A stretch of 64,000 bases of DNA. It comes from Blastococcus litoris (GTDB lineage Bacteria > Actinomycetota > Actinomycetes > Mycobacteriales > Geodermatophilaceae). The DNA is taken from NCBI RefSeq assembly GCF_003075095.1, contig NZ_QCZF01000001.1, forward strand, positions 620,001 to 684,000, written 5' to 3'. This document shows, piece by piece, positions 24,098 to 31,998 of this stretch (positions within the stretch are counted from its first letter, which is position 1; every line of letters begins with the position of its first letter). Below the pieces are notes generated by a model. The model did no database searches. It saw nothing but the letters and a program-made list of their open reading frames with translations, and had not been told where the DNA came from. A program made the translations under genes and the position numbers.

Positions 24098-25105
24098 TCA
24101 GGCGGGTTGCGCCGCCGTCCCGCGGCCGGAGAGCGGCCAGCTGGTGCGGGGGCGGGGGACCTGGGCCGACGCGGTGGCCGCCGGCATCGGCGACCTGGCG
24201 GCGACCCGCTCGACGTAGGAACGCTGCTGGTTGCGGGCGCGGACGCCGCCATCGGCGGGCACCGCCTTGCCGTCCCAGATCTCGCTCATCGCGGCGTGCA
24301 ACAGCGTCAGGGCCCGTGCGCGCATCTGCGAGACGCGGCTCAGGGTCACCCCGAGGTCGGTGGCGATGTCGGTGAGTGATTCGTCACCGAAGAAATTGCG
24401 CTCGATGACCTCGTCGAGGCGGTCGGGGAGCGCCCGGATCGCCTCGTGCAGGTAGCGGGCGCGCTCGGTCCGCATGACGGCGCGCTCGGGGGACTCCCCG
24501 GTGTCGGGCAGGTCCAGCGAGGTCCCGTCGGCGCCGGTCTCGGCGTCGATGCTCACCATCACCGCGCGGTGGACGTCGACCTGCAGGTTGTCGAGCTCGC
24601 TGCGTGCGACGCCCAGGCTCTCGGCCAGCTCCTCGCGCGTCGGCGGGCGGCCGAGCGAGATGGTGAGCGCGTCGGCCGCGGCGTCGCTGCGGCGGGCCGC
24701 GGCGCGCACCGAGCGGCTGGCCCAGTCGCCGGAGCGCAGCTCGTCGAGCACCGCACCCTGCAGCCGGGCGAGGGCGTACGTGGCGAACGAGGCGCCGGCC
24801 GACGGGTCGAACCGGCGGGCGACCTCCACCAGCGCGACGTGCGCGCAGGAGACCAGGTCCTCGCGGCTGACGTGGCCGGGCAGGGAGATGCGGGCGGCCA
24901 CCGCGTTGACCGCGAAGGACGCCAGCGGGAGGTGCTCGGTCACCAGCGCGTCGACCTCCGCCTGCGACCGCAGCCGCTGGGGATGCGGCGCGGCGGCCGG
25001 GCGCGACCGGTCGTGCGGAGACCGGTCGTGCACGGGGCGCGGGCTCTCATGCGCGGTCCGCTGCTGCGGGGGGCGTCTGGTCGCCATGGCACGGGCTGCA
25101 CTCAC
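24098..25105 (-). CDS. fliA: RNA polymerase sigma factor, FliA/WhiG type
   Basis: A 335-residue sigma factor. A Pro/Arg-rich start of about 40 residues leads to region 2 (HLPLASFAVNAVAARISLPGHVSREDLVSCAHVALVEVARRFDPSAGASFATYALARLQGAVLDELRSGDW), region 3 (ISLGRPPTREELAESLGVARSELDNLQ) and region 4 (RALPDRLDEVIERNFFGDESLTDIATDLGVTLSRVSQMRARALTLLH). The DLVS-x-A and D-x-LRS-x-DW segments are typical of the sigma-28/WhiG class. I chose the GTG at 25105 behind GAAGGAGG; an in-frame start at 25141 is possible. It lies next to fliC and divergent from flgN and should read the shared promoter motif of this locus. Confidence 0.88.
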   Translation of the reverse strand: MSAARAMATRRPPQQRTAHESPRPVHDRSPHDRSRPAAAPHPQRLRSQAEVDALVTEHLPLASFAVNAVAARISLPGHVSREDLVSCAHVALVEVARRFDPSAGASFATYALARLQGAVLDELRSGDWASRSVRAAARRSDAAADALTISLGRPPTREELAESLGVARSELDNLQVDVHRAVMVSIDAETGADGTSLDLPDTGESPERAVMRTERARYLHEAIRALPDRLDEVIERNFFGDESLTDIATDLGVTLSRVSQMRARALTLLHAAMSEIWDGKAVPADGGVRARNQQRSYVERVAARSPMPAATASAQVPRPRTSWPLSGRGTAAQPA

Positions 25106-25144
25106 GTCCTCCTTCTCGGCTGGCCGCGGCGCACACGGCACCGC

Positions 25145-25173
25145 CCCTCGGCAAAAAGCTCGGGGAACTTGAG
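25145..25173 (-). promoter_or_regulatory. Possible FliA-type promoter of fliA itself
   Basis: On the minus strand CTCAAG (25168-25173), a 15-bp spacer and GCCGAGGG (25145-25152), about 40 nt upstream of the fliA GTG. The perfect -35 box and spacing suggest autoregulation; the -10 box matches at six of eight positions. Confidence 0.5.
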
Positions 25174-25192
25174 CGGCGACTTGCGGCTTCGG

Positions 25193-25221
25193 CTTGAGGC
25201 CCAGATCCGGGGTGCCGATGG
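25193..25221 (+). promoter_or_regulatory. FliA-type promoter for flgN-flgK-flgL-fliW
   Basis: On the plus strand CTTGAG (25193-25198), a 15-bp spacer and GCCGATGG (25214-25221). The -10 box matches at seven of eight positions. It lies 95 nt upstream of flgN and back-to-back with the fliA promoter. Confidence 0.6.
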
Positions 25222-25315
25222 CAGGTCCGACGAGCGATCCAGCCCGCGCCGGTCACCGGCGCCGCGGCAGGACCGCCGGACGGACCGAGCGAGACGACGG
25301 AAGGGCGGTGGACAC

Positions 25316-25804
25316 GTGGACTACCAGCACCTGTCGACGTTGCTGTGGCGGGAGCAGGAGCTCCTGGACCTGCTGCTGTTCAAGGCCGAGGAGAAGCAGT
25401 ACCTGATCCTCACGGGCAAGACCCGCTGGCTGGCCCGCATCGCCCACGAGATCGAGGTGGTCCTCGACCAGCTCCGCACCCTCGAGGTCGAGCGCGCCGC
25501 CGCGACCGAGGCCATCGCGGCCGCGCTGGGCATCGGCGCCGACCCCTCGCTGCGCCAGGTCGCCGACGCCGCACCGGCGCCGTGGAACGACCTGTTCGCC
25601 AAGCACCACGAGGCGCTGCTGGTCCTGGTGAGCGACCTGCGCAGCCTCTCCGACACCAACCGGGAGCTGATCGAGGGCGGCCTGTCCGCCATCAGCGACG
25701 CCCTGCTCCAGGTCAAGAGCCCGAGCGCCGGTACCTACGGCGCCACCGGCCGCAGCACCGACGCCGGCCCGCACCGCGCCGTCACCCTGGACGGGATCCT
25801 GTGA
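25316..25804 (+). CDS. flgN: FlgN-type chaperone for hook-associated proteins
   Basis: A 162-residue helical protein directly before flgK. The start MDYQHLSTLLWREQELLDLLLFKAEEKQYLILTGKTRWLARIAHEIEVVLDQL resembles the FlgN-type N-terminus (L-x-x-E-x-x-x-L-x-x-L), with further heptads up to about residue 135. FlgN escorts FlgK and FlgL to the export gate. GTG start at 25316; its TGA overlaps the flgK GTG. Identity rests on position plus the helical pattern. Confidence 0.8.
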   Translation: MDYQHLSTLLWREQELLDLLLFKAEEKQYLILTGKTRWLARIAHEIEVVLDQLRTLEVERAAATEAIAAALGIGADPSLRQVADAAPAPWNDLFAKHHEALLVLVSDLRSLSDTNRELIEGGLSAISDALLQVKSPSAGTYGATGRSTDAGPHRAVTLDGIL

Positions 25805-27198
25805 GCACCTTCTCCAGCCTCAACGCGGCGACCACCGCGCTCTGGGCGCAGCGCCGGGCGCTGGACGTCACCGGCCAGAACATCGCCAACGTCAACACCG
25901 AGGGCTACTCCCGCCAGCGGGTGGACCTGCAGGCGATCGGCGGCAGCGTCGTCCCCGCCTTCTTCTCCACCAGCCCGGGCATCGGCGCCGGTGTCAACGC
26001 CGACGACGTCATCCGCATCCGCGACGCCTTCCTCGAGGGCCGCGGGCACACCGAGCACGCCAACAGCGCCCGACTGGTGGTGGAGGCCGACACCCTCGAG
26101 CAGGTGGAGACGGCGTTCCGGGAGCCCGGCGACACCGGCATCCAGAGCCTGCTCGCCGACATGTGGGACGGCTGGGCCGACGTCGCCAAGGACACCAAGA
26201 CCGACGCGCCGCGGACCCAGGTCCTCGAGCGGCTGCAGACGCTGGTCGGGGGCCTCCAGTTCAGCTCCGCCTCCCTCGACGCGCAATGGGGGCAGACCCG
26301 CGAGAACCTCGACGTCCTGGTGAAGGACGTCAACGCCGCCGCGGCCACGATCGCCGAGCTCAACAAGGCCATCAAGGTGGCCCGGCAGGCCGACCTGCCG
26401 GCGAACGACCTGAGCGACCGGCGCGACGTCCTGGTCATGAAGCTCGCCGACCAGGTCGGCGCCACCATCCGGCCCGGCGAGTACGGCTCGGTGGACGTCG
26501 TCGTCGGCGGCATGGCGCTGGTCAGCGGGAGCTCGGCGAACGAGCTGGTCGTGGCCGGCCCGACCGACCCGGCGCTCGTCACCGCGACGGACCTGCCGCG
26601 CATCGTCACCAAGGCGGGGAACTACCCGGTCCAGGCGAGCGGCACGGCCGGCGGCCAGCTCAGCGCGCTCACGACGCTGATCCCCGAGTACCGCAAGCAG
26701 CTCGACGACATCGCCGCCGGCCTGGTGACGAGCCTGAACGCCGTGCACGCCACCGGGTTCGACCGGAACGGCGACCCGGGCGGCGCGATCCTGAGCGGGA
26801 CGACGGCGGCGACGCTCGCCGTCGTCATCACCGACCCGAAGAAGATCGCCGCCTCGTCGGTCGCCCCGACCGGCGGCGTCCCCGCGCTGGACAACGGCAT
26901 CGCCGACAAGATCGCCCAGATGCGCCACGACGCGGCTGGGACCGACGCGACCTACCGCAAGATGATCGTCGGCCTCGGTGTCCAGGCGGCCGTCGCGATC
27001 CGCAACCAGGACATCCAGGCGGTCATCACGACCCAGGTCGACGCGGCGCGCGAGTCCGTGGCCGGCGTCAACATCGACGAGGAGATGACCAACATGCTGT
27101 CCTTCCAGCACGCGTACTCCGCGGCCAGCCGGATGGTGACCGCGATCGACGAGACGCTGGACGTGCTGATCAACCGCACCGGGCTCGTGGGGCGGTGA
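25801..27198 (+). CDS. flgK: Flagellar hook-associated protein FlgK
   Basis: A 465-residue HAP1. The N-terminus STFSSLNAATTALWAQRRALDVTGQNIANVNTEGYSRQRVDL has the ANVNTEGYSRQ signature specific for FlgK. The C-terminus (INIDEEMTNMLSFQHAYSAASRMVTAIDETLDVLINRTGLVGR as VNIDEEM...) is the FlgK end. It joins hook and filament. The GTG start overlaps the flgN stop by 4 nt; flgL follows 5 nt later. Confidence 0.97.
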   Translation: MSTFSSLNAATTALWAQRRALDVTGQNIANVNTEGYSRQRVDLQAIGGSVVPAFFSTSPGIGAGVNADDVIRIRDAFLEGRGHTEHANSARLVVEADTLEQVETAFREPGDTGIQSLLADMWDGWADVAKDTKTDAPRTQVLERLQTLVGGLQFSSASLDAQWGQTRENLDVLVKDVNAAAATIAELNKAIKVARQADLPANDLSDRRDVLVMKLADQVGATIRPGEYGSVDVVVGGMALVSGSSANELVVAGPTDPALVTATDLPRIVTKAGNYPVQASGTAGGQLSALTTLIPEYRKQLDDIAAGLVTSLNAVHATGFDRNGDPGGAILSGTTAATLAVVITDPKKIAASSVAPTGGVPALDNGIADKIAQMRHDAAGTDATYRKMIVGLGVQAAVAIRNQDIQAVITTQVDAARESVAGVNIDEEMTNMLSFQHAYSAASRMVTAIDETLDVLINRTGLVGR

Positions 27199-27203
27199 TC
27201 TGA

Positions 27204-28085
27204 GTGCGGATCACCCAGCGCGCCGTCGCGCTCACCAGCCTGCAGGGCCTCAACCGGAACCTCGACGCCGTCGGCAAGCTGCAGCAGCAGCTCACCTCCG
27301 GCCGGATCATCAACGCTCCGTCGGACTCGCCGACCGGCACCAACAAGGCGATGCAGCTGCGCGGCGAGCAGGCCGCCGTCGCCCAGCACACCCGCAACAT
27401 CAGCGACGCCAAGAGCTGGCTGGACCAGGGCGACTCGACCATCCGCGAGATGCTCGACACCACGCGCAAGGTCCGGGACCTCACGGTCCAGGGCCTCAAC
27501 ACCGGCGCCGTCTCCGAATCCAGCCAGCAGGCGCTCGCCACCGAGGTGACCTCCCTCCGGGAGGGGCTGCTCTCCCTGGCCAACACGCTGGTGCAGGGCC
27601 GCCCGCTCTTCGGTGGGCTGACCCCGGACGCGAAGGCGTACAACGACGACGGCACGTGGGCCGGCCTGGCCGGCCCGCAGACCAAGCTGCGGGTCTCCGA
27701 GAGCGAGCAGGTCCGGGTCGACCTCACAGGTCCCGAGGCCTTCGGTCCGGACGGGGCGAACCTCTTCGACATCGTCGAGCGGATCGCCACGAACCTGACG
27801 ACCGACCCCGCCGCCCTCGAGACCGATCTCGCCGACCTCGACGTCGCGATCCAGCGCATGGCGACGTCCGTCGCCGACATCGGCACCCGGTCCGCCCGCG
27901 TCGACCGCGCCGAGCTCATGAACTTCGACAGGTCGCTGAGCCTCAAGGCCCAGCTCGGCGAGACGGAGAACGTCGACCTGCCGAACACGATCATGCAGCT
28001 CGAGATGCAGAAGGTCGGCTACGAGGCGGCGCTGGCCGCCACGGCGAAGGCCATCTCGCCGACGCTCCTGGACTACCTGCGCTGA
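27204..28085 (+). CDS. flgL: Flagellar hook-associated protein FlgL
   Basis: A 293-residue HAP3 of the flagellin superfamily: MRITQRAVALTSLQGLNRNLDAVGKLQQQLTSGRIINAPSDSPTGTNKAMQLR at the N-terminus, and DLPNTIMQLEMQKVGYEAALAATAKAISPTLLDYLR at the C-terminus, both typical of FlgL. It forms the junction layer above FlgK. GTG start at 27204; its TGA overlaps the fliW ATG by one base. Confidence 0.96.
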   Translation: MRITQRAVALTSLQGLNRNLDAVGKLQQQLTSGRIINAPSDSPTGTNKAMQLRGEQAAVAQHTRNISDAKSWLDQGDSTIREMLDTTRKVRDLTVQGLNTGAVSESSQQALATEVTSLREGLLSLANTLVQGRPLFGGLTPDAKAYNDDGTWAGLAGPQTKLRVSESEQVRVDLTGPEAFGPDGANLFDIVERIATNLTTDPAALETDLADLDVAIQRMATSVADIGTRSARVDRAELMNFDRSLSLKAQLGETENVDLPNTIMQLEMQKVGYEAALAATAKAISPTLLDYLR

Positions 28086-28564
28086 TGAACGCCCTCACGC
28101 TCGCACCCGAGACCCTCCTGCCCGGGACGCTGCCGGCGCCCGCACCCGCCCCCGTGCGGTCGCCGGCAGCGAGCCCGATCCAGGTCCAGGCGCTGTGCCT
28201 GTCCGAGCCGCTGCCCGGCTTCCCCGGGTACCGGGACTACGTCCTGGTCCCCGCCGAGGACGGCGGACGGCTGTTCTGGCTGCAGTCCGTGGCCACCGAC
28301 GGCCCGCGGTTCCTCGCAGTGCCGGCGTCGGCCTACTTCCCCGACTACGTCCCGCGCCTGCCCGACGCCGTGTGCGACGAGCTCGGGCTGGGCGACGTGG
28401 CTGAAGCCCGGCTCTTCTGCATCGTGACGGTGCCCGACGGCGACGTCGCGGCGGCCACGGCCAACCTCCGCGCCCCCGTGGTGGTCAACCCGGCCAGCCA
28501 CCAGGCGCGCCAGGTGGTCCTCGTGGACCCCGCACATCCCATCAGGCGGCCGCTGCGCCGATAA
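28085..28564 (+). CDS. fliW: Flagellar assembly factor FliW
   Basis: A 159-residue protein. After an unusual Pro/Ala-rich start of about 30 residues it shows the FliW core: EPLPGFPGYRDYVLVPAEDGGRLFWLQSVATDGPRFLAV, DYVPRLPDAVCDELGL, RLFCIVTVPDG, ATANLRAPVVVNPASHQARQVVL. FliW binds flagellin and, when free, inhibits CsrA, coupling flagellin translation to its secretion. It is translationally coupled to flgL and precedes csrA, the classic order. Confidence 0.95.
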   Translation: MNALTLAPETLLPGTLPAPAPAPVRSPAASPIQVQALCLSEPLPGFPGYRDYVLVPAEDGGRLFWLQSVATDGPRFLAVPASAYFPDYVPRLPDAVCDELGLGDVAEARLFCIVTVPDGDVAAATANLRAPVVVNPASHQARQVVLVDPAHPIRRPLRR

Positions 28565-28574
28565 CCTTTCCCGA

Positions 28575-28594
28575 CGGCTGCGCGCGCGCAGCCG
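28575..28594 (+). terminator. Hairpin between fliW and csrA
   Basis: An 8-bp stem (28575-28582 with 28587-28594) with a 4-nt CG-rich loop, 10 nt after the fliW stop. It could end or attenuate the flgN-fliW transcript before csrA. Confidence 0.45.
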
Positions 28595-28665
28595 GACGCG
28601 CCCGCCGGTCGGGCGCCAGCACCACCTGCCAAGGACGGCCACCACACACCCATGGAGGGGTACCC

Positions 28666-28959
28666 GTGCTCACACTCACCCGCAGCGTCGGCGAGACGAT
28701 CCGCATCGGTGACGACATCGAGGTCCACGTCGTCGAGGTCCGGGGCGGCACCGTCCGGCTCGGCTTCAAGGCTCCCCGCGAGGTCGCTATCCACCGCGAG
28801 GAGGTCTACCGGCAGATCGCCGAGGCGAACCTGCTCGCCGCTCAGGTGACCGCCGACAGCCTGGGCGCGCTGGCCGCCTTCGCCCCGTCGGCCGCGGTGG
28901 CCTCCTCCGCCGGTGCCGGCGAGCCCGCCGCCGACGAGGCGGACGAGAGCCGCTCCTGA
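28666..28959 (+). CDS. csrA: Carbon storage/translation regulator CsrA
   Basis: A 97-residue CsrA. Residues 1-60 are the RNA-binding core: MLTLTRSVGETIRIGDDIEVHVVEVRGGTVRLGFKAPREVAIHREEVYRQIAEAN, with the conserved RLGFKAPREV-x-I-x-R motif including the C-terminal RNA-contact Arg44. The remaining 37 residues are an Ala/Ser/Glu-rich tail absent from most CsrA proteins of 60-75 residues. GTG at 28666 with GGAGGGG 6 nt upstream. In B. subtilis CsrA represses hag; fliW next door and sites in the fliC leader suggest the same circuit. Confidence 0.96.
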   Translation: MLTLTRSVGETIRIGDDIEVHVVEVRGGTVRLGFKAPREVAIHREEVYRQIAEANLLAAQVTADSLGALAAFAPSAAVASSAGAGEPAADEADESRS

Positions 28960-29060
28960 CCCGCGTCCGACAGATCTGGACGGCGCCCGACGGGTCCGTT
29001 TCGGCAAAGCCTGCCGACGTGTCGGACCGCCGGGCCCAAGCCGGAGCGACACGGGCAACA

Positions 29061-29080
29061 TCTGCCGAATCAACGGCAGA
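29061..29080 (+). terminator. Putative terminator after csrA
   Basis: A 7-bp stem (29061-29067 with 29074-29080) with a 6-nt loop, about 100 nt after the csrA stop and 91 nt before the next gene. Confidence 0.5.
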
Positions 29081-29171
29081 GAACTGCGTAGGACACGGCG
29101 AGTGTTGTGCCCTCCCTGGTCGAGTGCATGAGGCAGATTTCTCCCCAAGCAAGTGACAGGGGGCGATCGAA

Positions 29172-29651
29172 ATGCAACGCAGTGCAGTCAACGCACAAGG
29201 CACGGAGCAGGGCGAGCCGGAGTCGGTGGTCGTCCACGTCCAGTTGCGGCCGCGCCGTGGCGCGACGCGCAAGTGCCTGGCAGCGCTCGCCGCCCTGGCC
29301 GCCGAGCATGACGAGGTCGCCTTCGCCGTCACCGGGCTGAGCAAGGACGACCGCGTCGTCCGCGTCACCGTCGGCGTCGACCTCGGCCCCCGGACCGCGG
29401 TGGCGAAGTTCTCGCCCCAGGCCCAGGCCGCCTACGCCTTCGTGAGCGCGATCTTCGCCTCGCTCTACGACCACATGCCCGTCTACGCCGCCGAGCCCAG
29501 CGGCGCCGAGCGCGCCGCCGCGGCCACCCTGCTGGAGAAGGCGGCGGCCGGCTTCTCGCCCGCCGACGTCCTCGAGGGCCTGCCGACGACCCCGGCGTCC
29601 CCGGTTCCCTCGCCCCGCATGCCGGCGGCTGGGGAACGCATCCCGGCCTGA
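29172..29651 (+). CDS. Unknown 159-residue protein downstream of csrA
   Basis: I do not recognise this protein. Residues about 18-105 look like a compact alpha/beta domain (VVVHVQLRPRRGATRKCLAALAALAAEHDEVAFAV, RVVRVTVGVDLGPRTAVAKF, AAYAFVSAIFASLYDHMPVY). The tail is Pro/Ala-rich. There is no signal peptide or membrane helix, so it is probably cytoplasmic. The ATG has AGGGGG 8 nt upstream. It lies between csrA and the sigma-like gene, 67 nt from the latter, and may share its transcript. A regulatory role in flagellar expression is only a guess from position. Confidence 0.75.
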   Translation: MQRSAVNAQGTEQGEPESVVVHVQLRPRRGATRKCLAALAALAAEHDEVAFAVTGLSKDDRVVRVTVGVDLGPRTAVAKFSPQAQAAYAFVSAIFASLYDHMPVYAAEPSGAERAAAATLLEKAAAGFSPADVLEGLPTTPASPVPSPRMPAAGERIPA

Positions 29652-29718
29652 CGGCCTCTCCTCACTTCCGGGTCCCCTTCCCCGGGTCCCGTCCTTCCCC
29701 GTAGTGCCAGGAGTTCCC

Positions 29719-30810
29719 GTGTCCGCTTTCCCGACGTCTTCGGCGTCCACCGCTGCCCGCACCCGTCAGCCGCTCGTCTTCGGCGGCATCCCCGAGGCGG
29801 AGGGGTGGGCGCTGGCGCCCATCACGCCCCGCGACCGCGTCCACTTCCGCGTGGACCGGGAGCTGCCGCTCGAGGCGTTCCGCGCCGACCTTCCCGACGG
29901 CGTCACGGTCACCTACGACCAGGGCGACGGGCTGTACCGGGTCGACGGCGCGTGCGGGTCGGCCGCCGTCCTCGCGGACTGGATCCGCGCCTGGGCCTCC
30001 CGGCACGGCTCGTCGACGATCGGCCTGCGCGCGGAGACCGACGTGCGGCGGCGGGCACCGCGCGACCTCCCTGCCGACTTCCTCGCCGACCTGTGCCGGC
30101 ACTACGGCCCGGTCAGCCTCAAGCGCCTGCAGCGGAACATGAGCACCATCCGCCTGCACCTGCCGGACCCGGACGACCTGGGCCAGCAGGTGTACGAGTG
30201 GGTGCTCAAGGCCGTCGCGCAGTACGACGAGACCAAGGGCGTGCCCTTCGGCGCCTTCCTCGCCACCCAGCTGTCGAAGTGGGTGCACGACCTCGGCCGC
30301 AACGCGCACGGCCGAACCGCGGCGGACACCGAGCACAAGCAGCAGAAGGCGATCGCGGCGTTCATCGCGGAGCACCAGCGGCGTCCCAGCGAGAAGGAGC
30401 TCGCCGCCTACATGGGGCAGAGCGTGGCCACGCTGCGCCGCAATTCGCAGACGGTGGCGACGCTGAACGGGCTGCGCAACCTGCAGTCGCTCGACGGTGG
30501 CCCGGACGCGACGGAGATCCTGCTGCCGGACTCCTCGGAGGCGCCGGACGAGATCATGGGCGAGGCGGAGCAGACGCTCCTCTCCCACGCGCTGACCGCC
30601 GCGTGCGCTCCCGACCCGAGCGCCCGCCGCGACCAGCGGGCCGGTCAGCCCAACGTGCTCGGCTGGGCCACCTGGTACCTCACCACGTGGGGCGGGCAGA
30701 CCAAGACGCAGCTCTCGCAGGAGCTCAACACCTCGGTGCGGAACATGAACGTGTACGCCGACCGTGTCGAGCAGGCCATGAAGTCCCGCCTGGCTGAACT
30801 CGCCGACTGA
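29719..30810 (+). CDS. Divergent sigma-70-like protein
   Basis: A 363-residue protein with a sigma-like C-terminal half. Residues about 153-197 resemble region 2 (LGQQVYEWVLKAVAQYDETKGVPFGAFLATQLSKWVHDLGRN), about 212-250 region 3 (FIAEHQRRPSEKELAAYMGQSVATLRR), and about 325-358 a weak region-4-like helix-turn-helix (TKTQLSQELNTSVRNMNVYADRVEQAM). The first 140 residues are an extension I do not recognise. I chose the GTG at 29719 (AGGAG 5 nt upstream) over an in-frame GTG at 29704. It closes the flagellar locus after csrA. It may be a second flagellar or phase-specific sigma factor, or a sigma-derived regulator that no longer binds promoters. Confidence 0.7.
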   Translation: MSAFPTSSASTAARTRQPLVFGGIPEAEGWALAPITPRDRVHFRVDRELPLEAFRADLPDGVTVTYDQGDGLYRVDGACGSAAVLADWIRAWASRHGSSTIGLRAETDVRRRAPRDLPADFLADLCRHYGPVSLKRLQRNMSTIRLHLPDPDDLGQQVYEWVLKAVAQYDETKGVPFGAFLATQLSKWVHDLGRNAHGRTAADTEHKQQKAIAAFIAEHQRRPSEKELAAYMGQSVATLRRNSQTVATLNGLRNLQSLDGGPDATEILLPDSSEAPDEIMGEAEQTLLSHALTAACAPDPSARRDQRAGQPNVLGWATWYLTTWGGQTKTQLSQELNTSVRNMNVYADRVEQAMKSRLAELAD

Positions 30811-30822
30811 CCCCCTCGGGGG

Positions 30823-30853
30823 CCGTGTTGATCAGGTTGGCTGATCAACACGG
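30823..30853. terminator. 12-bp palindrome after the sigma-like gene
   Basis: A perfect 12-bp stem (30823-30834 with 30842-30853), 7-nt loop, 12 nt after the stop codon. It should act as terminator. It is also the outer element of the palindromes that flank the next gene. Confidence 0.75.
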
Positions 30854-30887
30854 GTCCTGGCTCACTGCCGGTCGTGAGCCAGGACCC
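30852..30887. repeat. Left palindrome flanking the DUF559-like gene
   Basis: A perfect 14-bp inverted repeat (arm GGGTCCTGGCTCAC at 30852-30865, partner 30874-30887, 8-nt loop). The same 14-nt arm recurs at 32001-32014 on the other side of the gene. A further partial copy of the arm (GAGCCAGGAC) is at 30897-30906. Confidence 0.8.
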
Positions 30888-30970
30888 CGAACGGCGAGCC
30901 AGGACGTCGGCTTGTCCACAGTTCTCAGCCGTTGCCCCCGCGCCGGCGTGGGGGTGATGAGACTCCGGTC

Positions 30971-31969
30971 GTGCATCCGGAGCTCCGCGCCGCAGCGGAC
31001 ACCCGCCTCGGGGTCTTCACCAGCAAGGAAGCAGTCGACGTCGGCTACCGCGTGGAAGACATCCGCGCCGAGCTGAGATCACGCCGGTGGCTACGACTGC
31101 GCAAGGGCGTCTACGCCACCGCCAAGGACGTCGCCGGGGCCGACGAGCGCCAGCGCCACCTCCTCGACTGCATCGCCGTCCTCACGAGCCTGGACGCCGG
31201 ACCGGTCCTGAGCCACGCGTCGGCGGCCCGGCTGCACGAACTGGTCGTCCCGAGGGCCGAGGCGCCGGAGGTGCGCGTCACCACGACCGACCAGTGGCGG
31301 CGTGGGCGCGGCTACCGCGTCGCACGGGCCGCCTTGCCGGCGGACGACGTCGTCCCGTGGCTCGGCTACCGGACGACGACGGTCGCGCGGACGCTCGTGG
31401 ACTGTGCCCGCGAGTGGTCGCTGGTCGACAGCGTCATCGCGTTCGACGCCGCCATCCAGGAGCGGAAGGTGGACCGGGCGGAGCTGCAGCGCGCAGTGCT
31501 GGCGGGCAGGCATCGAGTCGGCATCGCCGGTGCGGCCAGAGCGTTGAATCTCAGCGACGGGCGTGCGGAGTCTGGTCTCGAGTCCCGAGGCCGGCTGGCC
31601 ATGATCTTCGCCGGTCTCCCGCGCCCGCAGCTACAGGTGGAGATCTACGACGACGAGGGATTCATCGGTCGGGCGGACGGCTGGTATCAGGACGCGGCGG
31701 TCGCGATCGAGTTCGACGGCCAGGTCAAGTACACCGATCCTCGGTACGGGGCCTTGCCGGGAGAGGTGCTCTGGAACGAGAAGCGGCGGGAGGACCGCAT
31801 GCGTGACACCGGGATCCGCGTCGTCCGCGTGGTGAACGAGGACTTCGGTGCGACCTGGCCCCGGAAGGTCGCCCGGATCCGGTCGCTTCTGGCTACTCCG
31901 TGGGTGGGTTCCCGACGCTTCCGCGCCGTCCCGACGGACGAACGCACGAGGACCTCCGACGCCGCCTGA
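30971..31969 (+). CDS. Winged-helix (AbiEi-like) plus DUF559/PD-(D/E)XK nuclease-like protein
   Basis: A 332-residue protein. Residues about 14-45 are an AbiEi-type N-terminal winged helix (GVFTSKEAVDVGYRVEDIRAELRSRRWLRLRKGVYA). The C-terminal third has a Vsr/DUF559-like nuclease pattern: SGLESR, then RADGWYQDAAVAIEFDGQVKY, then NEKRREDRMRDTGIRVVRVVNEDF; the E, D and E-x-D-G-x-x-K residues could form a PD-(D/E)XK site. I chose the GTG at 30971 because the family starts just before this segment; an in-frame TTG at 30932 is also possible. It stands alone, with no AbiEii partner, between mirrored palindromes. The function of this actinobacterial family is not known to me. Confidence 0.75.
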   Translation: MHPELRAAADTRLGVFTSKEAVDVGYRVEDIRAELRSRRWLRLRKGVYATAKDVAGADERQRHLLDCIAVLTSLDAGPVLSHASAARLHELVVPRAEAPEVRVTTTDQWRRGRGYRVARAALPADDVVPWLGYRTTTVARTLVDCAREWSLVDSVIAFDAAIQERKVDRAELQRAVLAGRHRVGIAGAARALNLSDGRAESGLESRGRLAMIFAGLPRPQLQVEIYDDEGFIGRADGWYQDAAVAIEFDGQVKYTDPRYGALPGEVLWNEKRREDRMRDTGIRVVRVVNEDFGATWPRKVARIRSLLATPWVGSRRFRAVPTDERTRTSDAA

Positions 31970-31998
31970 CCCTTGCGGTCACGTCCTGGATCACCATG

